From Candidatus Eremiobacteraceae bacterium (GTDB taxonomy: Bacteria > Vulcanimicrobiota > Vulcanimicrobiia > Eremiobacterales > Eremiobacteraceae), in contig DATGJI010000023.1 of assembly GCA_035295225.1 (NCBI GenBank), forward strand, positions 62,001-126,000: 64,000 nucleotides of DNA, given 5' to 3'. The notes under the pieces were generated by a model. It saw nothing but the letters and a program-made list of their open reading frames with translations, ran no database searches and was not told where the DNA came from. The position numbers and the translations under genes were made by a program. Below, piece after piece: positions 9,857 to 18,013 of the stretch (within the stretch, counting starts at the first letter, position 1; the number at the start of each line of letters is the position of its first letter).

Positions 9857-10759
9857 ATGAGCGGATTTGATTCACGGTACGAGGGCGGTCGCGGCGCCGG
9901 CCGCTCGGATCGCGGCGAACGCGGCGGCGGATATGGATCGGGCGGATACGGACACGGCGCCGGCCGGCCTGACCGCGGCGGATTCGGTCGCGGTCCCGGT
10001 CGCGGCAGCGGCGGGTTCCATCGCCGCCGTGAAGAGTGCCCACAAGATCTGCGCGCGCCCTTCAAAGATGCGCGCGATTTTCTCGCCGGCCTCATCCACA
10101 CGTTCGGCTTGCCTGCGCGTCTTTCGTACGGCGGCATCGAGCAGGCTCGCGACGGCAGACAGATCGTCATCGACGTGCGCGGAGTCCGAGATCGGCCCGC
10201 GCGCGGCTACGATCGCGACGACGAGCGCGACGATGAACTCGGACTGCTCATCGGCAAACGCGGCAACATGCTCGATGCGCTCACCGTCGTCACCAATGCC
10301 GTGATGCATCGCGAAGGCGATCGCGACGTCTTCTTCGCAGTGGACGTCGAAGGCTATCGGGCGCGGCGCCGTGCGACGCTCCGAAGCATCGCTCTGCGCG
10401 CGGCGGACCGCGTGCTGCAGGAAGGTGTCGAAGTCGAACTCGAGCCGATGCCGCCTTCGGAGCGTCGCATCGTGCACATGGCGCTCGCAGCGCATCGTGA
10501 CGTGGAGACGGAGAGCACGGGTGCCGGCCTCGACCGGCGCGTCGTGATCTTGGCAAGACGAGCCGGCCGCGCGGAGAGCGCGGGCGACAACCGCAATGGC
10601 CGCGACCGCAACGGACGCGACCGCGCTGGCGCAGATCGCGACGGCCGGGAGCGAGCGCCCGCGCGAGGGCGGGGCCGCGGACCGGACATCGATCGAGCGC
10701 GCGATACCGATCGCCCGATCGGCGACGACTATCCGCGCGACGACCGCTACGTCGATTGA
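9857..10759 (+). CDS. khpB: KH-R3H RNA-binding protein KhpB (Jag/EloR-like) with Gly/Arg-rich N-terminus
   Basis: The central part has a KH domain with LLIGKRGNMLDAL (near residue 130) and an R3H-like domain with PPSERRIVHMAL (near 197), the order found in KhpB/Jag/EloR proteins, which bind RNA and influence cell division and elongation in Gram-positive bacteria. The usual Jag-N domain is missing; residues 1-60 are instead low-complexity Gly/Arg/Asp repeats like RGG boxes. The last 70 residues are also low complexity (Arg/Asp-rich). It follows yidC as in most genomes. RNA binding is well supported; the role here is inferred. Confidence 0.88.
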   Translation: MSGFDSRYEGGRGAGRSDRGERGGGYGSGGYGHGAGRPDRGGFGRGPGRGSGGFHRRREECPQDLRAPFKDARDFLAGLIHTFGLPARLSYGGIEQARDGRQIVIDVRGVRDRPARGYDRDDERDDELGLLIGKRGNMLDALTVVTNAVMHREGDRDVFFAVDVEGYRARRRATLRSIALRAADRVLQEGVEVELEPMPPSERRIVHMALAAHRDVETESTGAGLDRRVVILARRAGRAESAGDNRNGRDRNGRDRAGADRDGRERAPARGRGRGPDIDRARDTDRPIGDDYPRDDRYVD

Positions 10760-12155
10760 CGGTTTCTCCGACACCATAGCCGCGATCGCGACGCCGCCGG
10801 GCGTCGGCGCGGTAGCGATCATCCGCTTGTCGGGACCCGCCGCGCGCGCATATGCCGCGGCGTGCTTTTCTTTCTCTCACGGCGACGCAGACAGATGGCC
10901 CGCGGCCCGCATGCGGCGCGGCTTCATCGTCGACCCCGCCTCGGGAGCGCCGCTCGACGACGCGCTCGCTGTCGGCTTTTGGTCACCGCATTCCTATACC
11001 GGCGAAGACGTCGTCGAACTGCACGTCCACGGCGGCGCCGGGCTCGCGCAGGCGTGCTTGCAAGCGCTCCTCACGGCGGGTGCGCGGCTTGCAGCACCGG
11101 GCGAGTTCACGCGGCGCGCGTTTTGCAACGGGCGCATGGACCTCGCGCAAGCCGAAGCGGTCGCGGATCTCATCAATGCCGAAACGCGTCTCGCGGCACG
11201 CGCCGCGACGGCGCGCATGGAGGGCGAGCTCGGTAAGCGGCTGAAGGCGCTTCGCGCCGAGATCCTCGAGCGGCTCGTCGAGATCGAAGCGGCAGTCGAC
11301 TATCCGGAGGAGGTTCCCGCACCCGATCCGGCCGCGCTCTCACGCTGCATCGTCGCGCAGCAGAGCGCGGTTCGCGAACTGCTCGCCGGAAGCGACACGG
11401 GAAAGCTGCTGCGCGACGGCGTCGTCTGCACGATCGCCGGGCCGCCGAACGCCGGCAAATCATCCTTGCTCAATGCGCTCGTGCGGTCGGAACGCGCCAT
11501 CGTCTCGGCCCAGCCCGGCACGACTCGCGACGTCGTCGAAGAACGCTTCATCGTCGACGGCGTCGTCATCAACGCGCGCGATACCGCAGGTCTGCGCGCG
11601 ACGGACGACCCGATCGAAGCCGAAGGCGTGCGCCGCGCGCGCGCGGCGATACGCGACGCGGCGCTTTGCATCTGCGTGATCGACGGCTCCGCCCATTTGG
11701 ACGGCGACGCGCTGGTCGCGCTGGAAGTCACGTCCGCCGTTCCGCGTATCGTGCTCGCGAACAAGTCGGATCTCGGCCGCTCCGGCGCAGACGAGCTCGC
11801 GCGGCGGCGACCGGAGATCGAGCGGACAGCCGTCGCGAGCGCGTTTATCGCCGGCAGCGTGCGCGACGCTGCGACGATCGATGCCGTCCGCTCGGCCATC
11901 GCAGATCTGAGCTGGGGCGGCGGCCTGATCGACGCGGGCAGATCGCTGGTCGTGAACTCGAGACAGATCGACGCGCTCGCGCGAGCCGGCGAATCGCTCG
12001 CGCATGCGCGCGCGACGCTCGATGAACATCGCCCGTTCGATCTGCTCTCAGGCGATCTGCGCATCGCGGCGGCCGCGTATGGCGAGGTCACAGGTGACGA
12101 TGTGACGGACGAAGTGCTGGACGGTATCTTCGCACGGTTTTGCGTCGGCAAATGA
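10755..12155 (+). CDS. mnmE: tRNA uridine-5-carboxymethylaminomethyl modification GTPase MnmE
   Basis: With MnmG it installs the carboxymethylaminomethyl group on wobble uridine 34. Visible are the N-terminal formyl-folate domain start ([20 protein letters not shown]), the G domain with GPPNAGKSS (G1), GTTRDV (G2), DTAG (G3) and NKSD (G4), and the C-terminal catalytic FCVGK (the C-x-G-K motif). The start is unclear: homologues begin close to 10755-10770, where the only candidate is ATT at 10755 overlapping the khpB stop. The nearest canonical in-frame start upstream is ATG 10596, giving 519 residues and a 164-base overlap with khpB. Confidence 0.95.
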   Translation: MDGFSDTIAAIATPPGVGAVAIIRLSGPAARAYAAACFSFSHGDADRWPAARMRRGFIVDPASGAPLDDALAVGFWSPHSYTGEDVVELHVHGGAGLAQACLQALLTAGARLAAPGEFTRRAFCNGRMDLAQAEAVADLINAETRLAARAATARMEGELGKRLKALRAEILERLVEIEAAVDYPEEVPAPDPAALSRCIVAQQSAVRELLAGSDTGKLLRDGVVCTIAGPPNAGKSSLLNALVRSERAIVSAQPGTTRDVVEERFIVDGVVINARDTAGLRATDDPIEAEGVRRARAAIRDAALCICVIDGSAHLDGDALVALEVTSAVPRIVLANKSDLGRSGADELARRRPEIERTAVASAFIAGSVRDAATIDAVRSAIADLSWGGGLIDAGRSLVVNSRQIDALARAGESLAHARATLDEHRPFDLLSGDLRIAAAAYGEVTGDDVTDEVLDGIFARFCVGK

Positions 12156-12225
12156 TGCCCGCGTCGTAACCGTTTCATCCGCGCGCGAACATGGACGCTG
12201 CGGCGGCGCGGCGAAAGCGCGCTTC

Positions 12226-14055
12226 GTGCAAGATTTCGGAGTGATCGTGATCGGCGGCGGGCATGCGGGCATCGAAGCCGCGCTCGCTTCTGCGCGCATG
12301 GGCGTTGAGACGCTGCTCGTGAGCGGCGACAAATCCACCATCGGATTGATGCCGTGCAATCCGTCCATCGGCGGCCCCGCCAAAGGTCAGCTTGCGCGCG
12401 AAGTCGACGCGCTCGGCGGCGAAATGGGCCGGTGCATAGACGCGACGTACCTGCACGCGCGCTGGCTGAACGAAAGCCGCGGCCCTGCGGTGCGAGCGCT
12501 GCGTGCCCAAGCCGATAAACGCGCGTACGCGCGTCACATGCAGAGCGTCGTCCAAGCGACGCCGTATCTCACGGTCCTCGAAGCTTTGGTCGGGGAGATC
12601 TCCTCGTCGGTCGGCGCAGTCTCAGGTGTCGTCCTGCTTGACGGGACAAGGTTGGGATCTAACCAGGTCATCATGGCGGCCGGCACCTTCATGAACGGCA
12701 AGATGTTTGCCGGCGAGCGCACGACGCCCGGCGGCCGATTCGGCGAGCGACCGAGCGTGGGGCTCGGCGCGTCGCTGCGCCGGCTCGGCTTTGAAACCGG
12801 GCGCCTGAAGACGGGCACGCCGCCGCGCGTGCACAGATCGAGTATCGATTTTTCGCGCACGGTCGCGCAGCCGCCAAGCGAAGTGCCGCTCTGCTTTTCG
12901 TATCGATCGAGCCCGCGTTTTCCCGGGCCGCAGCTCGCATGTCACATCACGCAGACGAACGCCGCAACGCACGCGCTCATTCACGCGAATCTGCATCGTT
13001 CGCCGATGTACGGTACCGGAGCGATCGTGGGAAAGGGGCCGCGTTACTGCCCTTCGATCGAAGACAAAGTGATGAAATTCGCGCACAACCCGACGCATCA
13101 GATCTTCCTCGAACCGGAAGGCTGGGACGTCGACGAGATCTACGTCGGCGGATTCTCGACGTCGCTGCCGGACGAGGTCCAACTCGCGATGCTGCACACG
13201 TTGCCGGGGTTGGAATCTGCGCAGATGTTGCGCGCGGGCTATGCCGTCGAGTACGATTTCGTCTCGCCGACCGAGCTCACGTCTTCGCTCGAAACGAAGC
13301 GCATCCGCGGCCTCTATCACTGCGGTCAGGTCAACGGCACGTCGGGCTACGAAGAGGCTGCGGCACAGGGCATGGTCGCCGGCATCAATGCGGCGCGCCG
13401 CGCACAAGGCCGAGCAGAGATGACGTTGTCGCGATCCTCATCGTACATCGGCACGCTGGTCGACGACCTTGTGACGAAAGGCGCTGCGGAACCGTATCGT
13501 ATGCTCACATCGCGGGCCGAGCATCGCATGCTCTTGCGGTTCGACAACGCGGACGAACGATTGATGCCGGTCGGTCACGAGATCGGTTTGATCGACGAGA
13601 GCACGTACGAGCGATTCGAAATGCGCATGGCGGCGCTGCAGCGCGAACGCCGGCGTTTGAGCGATGAGCGCAGCGACGGGAAGTCGCTCGCGGAGCGACT
13701 GCGCTCGCCGGGCGTGACCTACCGCGATGTCAGTCCAGAGGGCGGCCTTGACGACGAGTTGGGTGAGCGGCTCGCAGTAGAACTCAAGTACGAAGGATAC
13801 ATCAGGCGTCAATCGAGTCTCGTGGAGAAGATGGCGCGATCGGAGAACGTGAAGATCCCGCTTGGGTTTGAGTACGCGAATCTCGTGGCGCTTTCCAGAG
13901 AAGCGATCGAGAAATTGAGTGACGTGCGGCCGGCGAACATCGGCCAAGCCAGCCGGATTCCCGGCGTCACGCCGGCGGATGTGGCGGTACTTGCCATCTA
14001 TCTGGAGAGCACGCGGCGGCGTGAACATGCGGAGATCGCAGGCGCGCCTGCGTGA
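12226..14055 (+). CDS. mnmG: tRNA uridine-5-carboxymethylaminomethyl modification enzyme MnmG (GidA)
   Basis: FAD-dependent partner of MnmE. The Rossmann motif [14 protein letters not shown] is at residues 6-19, followed by the family blocks [13 protein letters not shown] and [19 protein letters not shown]. The middle has [10 protein letters not shown], and [11 protein letters not shown] marks the second FAD-binding block. The 609 residues cover the whole family length (about 620). The start is GTG. Its final codons overlap rsmG (GTGA), and mnmE lies 70 bases upstream, so the three are probably co-transcribed. Confidence 0.97.
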   Translation: MQDFGVIVIGGGHAGIEAALASARMGVETLLVSGDKSTIGLMPCNPSIGGPAKGQLAREVDALGGEMGRCIDATYLHARWLNESRGPAVRALRAQADKRAYARHMQSVVQATPYLTVLEALVGEISSSVGAVSGVVLLDGTRLGSNQVIMAAGTFMNGKMFAGERTTPGGRFGERPSVGLGASLRRLGFETGRLKTGTPPRVHRSSIDFSRTVAQPPSEVPLCFSYRSSPRFPGPQLACHITQTNAATHALIHANLHRSPMYGTGAIVGKGPRYCPSIEDKVMKFAHNPTHQIFLEPEGWDVDEIYVGGFSTSLPDEVQLAMLHTLPGLESAQMLRAGYAVEYDFVSPTELTSSLETKRIRGLYHCGQVNGTSGYEEAAAQGMVAGINAARRAQGRAEMTLSRSSSYIGTLVDDLVTKGAAEPYRMLTSRAEHRMLLRFDNADERLMPVGHEIGLIDESTYERFEMRMAALQRERRRLSDERSDGKSLAERLRSPGVTYRDVSPEGGLDDELGERLAVELKYEGYIRRQSSLVEKMARSENVKIPLGFEYANLVALSREAIEKLSDVRPANIGQASRIPGVTPADVAVLAIYLESTRRREHAEIAGAPA

Positions 14056-14780
14056 GCGCAGACGCCGCCCCCGGCATGCTGATCGAAGGATTGCAAGCAC
14101 TCGGCTTGAGCGATGCGTCCGCGATCGCGCAGCGCTTGACGCGCTACGGAGAGATGCTGTTGGCGGCAAATGCTTTGACGAATCTGTCCGGTGCGCATAC
14201 GATGGCGGACCTCGTCACGCATCATTTCCTCGATAGCATAGCGCCGCTCTCCGGAGCGAAACTTCGCTCGCCCATCGTCGACGCGGGAAGCGGAGCCGGT
14301 CTGCCCGGCATCCCGTACGCGCTGGCTCACGAAGAGGCGCGCGTCGTCTTGATCGAACCGCGCAGACTGCGAGCCGCGTTCCTGAGCGAAGCAGTGGTCG
14401 GTCTCAACATCGGAGATCGCGTGACGGTGCTGAAGAGCACGTGCGAAGCGGCCGGACGATCGAGTGCCAGTCGCGAGCGTGCGGGAGCGGTTCTCATGCG
14501 GGCGATCGCAAAGCCCACGAAAGCACTCGAACTCGGCGCGCCGCTGCTCCAGCTCGGCGGCGATCTCTTCCTTTACCGCGGACGCGAACCTGAGCCAGCA
14601 GCGGATGAGCTCGCAGCAGCCGCCGATTGCGGACTGGCGCTGCGCGAGCATAAACGAGTTACTGTCCCGCATTTGGAGGCTGAGCGTCATATCTGGGTGT
14701 TCCGCAAGGTGAGAAAGACACCCGAGGGGTACCCACAACCACGAGGAAAATCGCCGCAGCGCCACGTCGGAGAAGAGTAA
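14052..14780 (+). CDS. rsmG: 16S rRNA (guanine-527-N7)-methyltransferase RsmG (GidB)
   Basis: S-adenosylmethionine-dependent methyltransferase acting on the 530 loop of 16S rRNA. The SAM-binding motif is [13 protein letters not shown] (near residue 77). The preceding helix HHFLDSIAP and the C-terminal [15 protein letters not shown] are typical of the family. Its 242 residues are normal. It is translationally coupled to mnmG by a four-base overlap and ends one base before the parS-like site. Confidence 0.94.
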   Translation: MSADAAPGMLIEGLQALGLSDASAIAQRLTRYGEMLLAANALTNLSGAHTMADLVTHHFLDSIAPLSGAKLRSPIVDAGSGAGLPGIPYALAHEEARVVLIEPRRLRAAFLSEAVVGLNIGDRVTVLKSTCEAAGRSSASRERAGAVLMRAIAKPTKALELGAPLLQLGGDLFLYRGREPEPAADELAAAADCGLALREHKRVTVPHLEAERHIWVFRKVRKTPEGYPQPRGKSPQRHVGEE

Positions 14781-14796
14781 CGTTTCACGTGGAACA
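14781..14796. other. parS-like centromere site for ParB
   Basis: CGTTTCACGTGGAACA differs from the common parS forms TGTTTCACGTGGAACA/TGTTCCACGTGAAACA only at its first base and is close to palindromic around CACGTG. It spans the GTG start of the CCA enzyme gene and lies 1.4 kb before parA, where origin-proximal parS sites are normally found. No second copy was noticed in the window. Confidence 0.85.
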
Positions 14797-16183
14797 TCGG
14801 CAGACCGACATGGATCGGCTGCTCTCGCGCATATTGGGAAGCGCGGGCCTCTTCGCTGTGGGCGGGCGGGTCCGCGATGAACTGATCGCCGAGCTCGGCG
14901 GCCCTCAGGCCGACCACGTCGACTTCGACTACCTAGCAACCGGCATCCCGATGCCGGATCTTCTGAAGGCGCTTGGAGCCGACGGCACCGCAGAACTCGT
15001 CGGCGCGTCGTTTGGGGTCGTCAAGTTCGCGACGGACGTAGGCAGGGCGGACATTGCTCTGCCGCGTCGCGAGCGCTCGACTGGAACACATCACCGCGAT
15101 TTCGACATCGAAGCCGGGCCGTCGATTTCGATCGAAGAGGATCTCGGCCGCCGTGATTTCCGGTTCAACATGCTGGCAAGAAACGTCCGCACCGGCGAGC
15201 TGATCGACCCCTACGACGGCGTCGCAGATCTGAAGGCGAAGCGGCTGGATATCGTACGCGATGAGTCGTTCGTGGAGGATCCGTTACGTATCTTGCGTGC
15301 CGCACATTTCACGGCTCGGTTCGACCTGACACCGACCGCTCGAGCCGTGAATGCGATGCGCAACGCCGTTTCTCTCATTCCGACGATTGCGCAACAGCGC
15401 GTCTCCGAGGAGCTGACCAAACTTCTGGTGCGGGCCGCAAAGCCGAGCATCGGTCTTGAACTGCTGCGAGAGATCGGCGCCCTCGAAATCATCCTTCCTG
15501 AACTGATGGAGGGGTGGGGCATGGAGCAGAATGCGTACCATAAGTATACCGTCTATTTCCACAATGTGAAATGTTGCGATGAAAGTCGCCGCACGCTCCC
15601 TCTCCGCCTCGCCGGCTTATTCCACGATGTGGGAAAGTCGAGAACGAAGGACGGTCCCCATTTTTATGGCCACGACGTCGTCGGCGAAGCGATGACGCGA
15701 ACCGCATTGGCGCGCCTGAACTTCCCGAACGATCTCGCGCGCGATGTCGCGCACCTCGTGCGGCATCACATGTATGCGGCCGACGATCAGCTCACCGATG
15801 CGGCCATCCGGCGCTTCGTCCGGCGAGTGGGAATCACGCACGTCGAAGCACTGTTCGATTTGCGCGCGGCCGATGTCGAAGCGAGCGGATTTCCAGCTCG
15901 CGATCCCGAGGTCGGACGCAGATTCGAAGCGCGCGTGCGGGCGACGATCGAGGCGCGCGCGCCGTTCGGTCTCGCCGATCTGCACATCGACGGCGGCGAT
16001 GTCATCGAGATCATGCGCGCAGAACGAATCGTCGATGCCGATTTCGACGGCGACAAACGCGTCGGTGAGACGCTCGCCTACTGTCTTGAAAAGGTGCTCG
16101 ATGATCCAGCGCTCAACGACGGACAGGCGCTGCGCGCGATCGCGCGCGACTTTATCATTTCGAATTGGCGCTCGGGCGCATAG
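14789..16183 (+). CDS. CCA tRNA nucleotidyltransferase / poly(A) polymerase family protein with HD domain
   Basis: Class II nucleotidyltransferase that probably adds or repairs the 3' CCA of tRNAs. The head domain has FAVGGRVRDELI (near residue 21), then DFDYLATG with the catalytic acidic pair, and RRDFRFNMLA. The neck block is DPLRILRAAHFTARF. A C-terminal HD phosphohydrolase motif is present (LAGLFHDVGKS, then GHDVVGEAM and LVRHHM). Length 464. The GTG start lies inside the parS-like site; ATG at 14810 is an alternative start that would leave the site upstream of the gene. CCA addition cannot be distinguished from poly(A) addition by sequence here, though CCA is more likely. Confidence 0.88.
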   Translation: MEHRQTDMDRLLSRILGSAGLFAVGGRVRDELIAELGGPQADHVDFDYLATGIPMPDLLKALGADGTAELVGASFGVVKFATDVGRADIALPRRERSTGTHHRDFDIEAGPSISIEEDLGRRDFRFNMLARNVRTGELIDPYDGVADLKAKRLDIVRDESFVEDPLRILRAAHFTARFDLTPTARAVNAMRNAVSLIPTIAQQRVSEELTKLLVRAAKPSIGLELLREIGALEIILPELMEGWGMEQNAYHKYTVYFHNVKCCDESRRTLPLRLAGLFHDVGKSRTKDGPHFYGHDVVGEAMTRTALARLNFPNDLARDVAHLVRHHMYAADDQLTDAAIRRFVRRVGITHVEALFDLRAADVEASGFPARDPEVGRRFEARVRATIEARAPFGLADLHIDGGDVIEIMRAERIVDADFDGDKRVGETLAYCLEKVLDDPALNDGQALRAIARDFIISNWRSGA

Positions 16184-16189
16184 AGCGAC

Positions 16190-16969
16190 GTGAACGAAAC
16201 CATCGCGCGCGCCGGCCGCATTCTCGCCGTCGCAAATCAAAAAGGCGGAGTCGGAAAGACGACCACCGCGGTCAACGTCAGCGCAGCGCTCGCGCGCCGC
16301 GGCCAGCGCGTTTTGCTCGTGGACATCGATCCGCAGGGCAACTCGACGACCGGTCTCGGAATAGAGAAATCGGCGGTCGAAACGTGCATGTACGACGTCT
16401 TGCTCAAAGATGCGACTGTGAGCGACGCGCTGCATGCGACGGCTGTCCAAAATCTCACGCTGCTTCCCGCCACGTTGAATCTGGCGGGCGCGGAGCTCGA
16501 ACTGGTCAGCGCGCTGTCGCGCGAGCGGAGGCTCAAGTCGGCGCTCGAACCGGTCGCCTCGGACTTCGATTACATCTTCATCGACTGCCCGCCGTCGCTT
16601 GGTCTGTTGACGCTGAACGCGCTCACCGCGGCCGAGGCGCTCTTGATCCCGATCCAAGCGGAATACTTCGCCCTTGAAGGGCTCGGCCAACTCACGCGCG
16701 TCATCGAACTCGTGCGCGCGCACTTGAATCCGACGCTGCGCATACACGGCGTCGTGGTCACGATGTTCGACGGGCGTACGAATCTCGCGAAGCAAGTCGT
16801 CGACGAAGTCGAACGCCACTTTCCCGGCTTGGTGTTCGCGACGAGGATTCCGCGCAACATACGGGTCTCCGAAGCTCCATCGTTCGGCGCGCCGATCACG
16901 GAGTTCGATCCACGAAGCGCGGGCGCGCTCGCATATGCCGCGCTCGCAGAAGAGGTGCTAGCACGATGA
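16190..16969 (+). CDS. parA: Chromosome partitioning ATPase ParA (Soj)
   Basis: MinD/ParA-type ATPase that binds the nucleoid as an ATP dimer and moves ParB-parS complexes. The deviant Walker A motif KGGVGKTTT is at residues 18-26, followed by LLVDIDPQGNSTTG (Walker A') and FIDCPPSLG (switch II). At 259 residues it is a chromosomal type without an N-terminal regulatory domain. It starts with GTG six bases after the CCA enzyme gene and overlaps parB by four bases. Confidence 0.97.
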   Translation: MNETIARAGRILAVANQKGGVGKTTTAVNVSAALARRGQRVLLVDIDPQGNSTTGLGIEKSAVETCMYDVLLKDATVSDALHATAVQNLTLLPATLNLAGAELELVSALSRERRLKSALEPVASDFDYIFIDCPPSLGLLTLNALTAAEALLIPIQAEYFALEGLGQLTRVIELVRAHLNPTLRIHGVVVTMFDGRTNLAKQVVDEVERHFPGLVFATRIPRNIRVSEAPSFGAPITEFDPRSAGALAYAALAEEVLAR

Positions 16970-17850
16970 CGCAACGGCGTGGTTTGGGCCGAGGGCTTGG
17001 CGCATTCTTTCCGGTCGGTCGGCAGGAGACCGCTCAGCCAGGCTTGCTCGATTTGGCGCTCGACGACATCGCGGCAAATCCGAATCAGCCGCGGCGCACG
17101 TTCGACGTCGCGGCGCTCAAATCGCTCGCTGATTCGATCCGCGCGAACGGCTTGCTGTCGCCGATCATCGTGCGTCCGGCTGCAGGCTCGCGCGGAAAGT
17201 ACGAAATCGTCGCCGGCGAGCGGCGCTGGCGCGCGGCGCGACTGGCGGGTCTATCTGAACTGCCGGCGATCGTCCGTGATGTCGCAGACGGCGCGTCGAT
17301 CGAGCTCGCGCTATTGGAAAATCTGCAGCGCGCGGATCTCAACGCGATCGAAGAAGCGGCCGGCTATCGGCAATTGCTGGACGAACACGGTTTTACCCAG
17401 GATGCGCTCGGTCAACGGCTCGGCAAAAATCGCTCCACGATCACAAACGCTCTCCGTTTGCTCTCTCTGCCGGATTCCGTGCAGGCGCTCGTGCGCGACG
17501 GCGGCATTTCCGCAGGCCATGCCCGCGCTCTGGCTGCGCTGCCCCCGGAACAAGCGGAAGCGATCGCTCGTCGGATCGCGGCGCAGGGCTTGAGCGTTCG
17601 CGACGTGGAGCACCTCGTCGCCGACGCGACGCGCGCGCGATCGGCCGGCAGAAAGTCGGCCGCACCGTCGCCGCTAGGCGCAAGCAGACCACTCTCGCCA
17701 GATATGGCCGACGTCGAGAACCGCTTGCGCTTCGCTCTCGCGACGCGCGTGACGTTGAACCTCGGCGCGCGCGGTGGAACCATCATCGTGCACTTCGCAG
17801 ATGACCGAGAATTGCAACGTATCGTCGATCATCTCGCCCCGCAATCCTGA
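16966..17850 (+). CDS. parB: Chromosome partitioning protein ParB (Spo0J), a CTPase
   Basis: Binds parS and spreads along DNA as a CTP-dependent clamp. The N-terminus (RRGLGRGLGAFF) is the ParA-stimulating peptide. The CTP-binding domain has NPNQPRRTFD, then GERRWRAARLAG (the arginine-rich patch) and LLENLQRADLN. The helix-turn-helix that reads parS follows (LGQRLGKNRSTITNALRLL, near residue 148), and a C-terminal dimerisation segment closes the protein. Length 294. Three family A hairpins follow its stop codon. Confidence 0.97.
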   Translation: MTQRRGLGRGLGAFFPVGRQETAQPGLLDLALDDIAANPNQPRRTFDVAALKSLADSIRANGLLSPIIVRPAAGSRGKYEIVAGERRWRAARLAGLSELPAIVRDVADGASIELALLENLQRADLNAIEEAAGYRQLLDEHGFTQDALGQRLGKNRSTITNALRLLSLPDSVQALVRDGGISAGHARALAALPPEQAEAIARRIAAQGLSVRDVEHLVADATRARSAGRKSAAPSPLGASRPLSPDMADVENRLRFALATRVTLNLGARGGTIIVHFADDRELQRIVDHLAPQS

Positions 17851-17862
17851 AAGGGCCTTCTT

Positions 17863-17961
17863 CTGAAGGGGCCGACGTTTGTCGGCCCGGGCGCTTCTCT
17901 GAAGGGGCCGACGCAAGTCGGCCCGAGCACGTCTTCTGAAGGGGCCGACGCGAGTCGGCCC
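17863..17961. repeat. Three tandem family A palindromic repeats downstream of parB
   Basis: Copies lie at 17863-17888, 17899-17924 and 17936-17961. Each is CTGAAG plus stem GGGCCGAC, a four-base loop (GTTT, GCAA, GCGA) and stem GTCGGCCC, with spacers of 10-11 bases. The stems are identical while loops and spacers differ. They may stabilise or end the parAB transcript, but no T-tract follows. Confidence 0.9.
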
Positions 17962-18013
17962 TTCAACAAGAGCGCTAAAGGTCAGACGTTCGGCCGGCGA
18001 CAAACGGACGCGC

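Noticed and set aside
15617-16819. 400-residue minus-strand open frame opposite the CCA enzyme and parA
   Set aside because: It lies entirely antisense to two genes with clear family motifs; its sequence is low-complexity Arg/Asp/Glu, as expected of a GC-rich shadow frame.
17863-17961. Rho-independent terminators
   Set aside because: Family A stems are strong but are not followed by a run of T on either strand, so they do not fit the intrinsic terminator rule.
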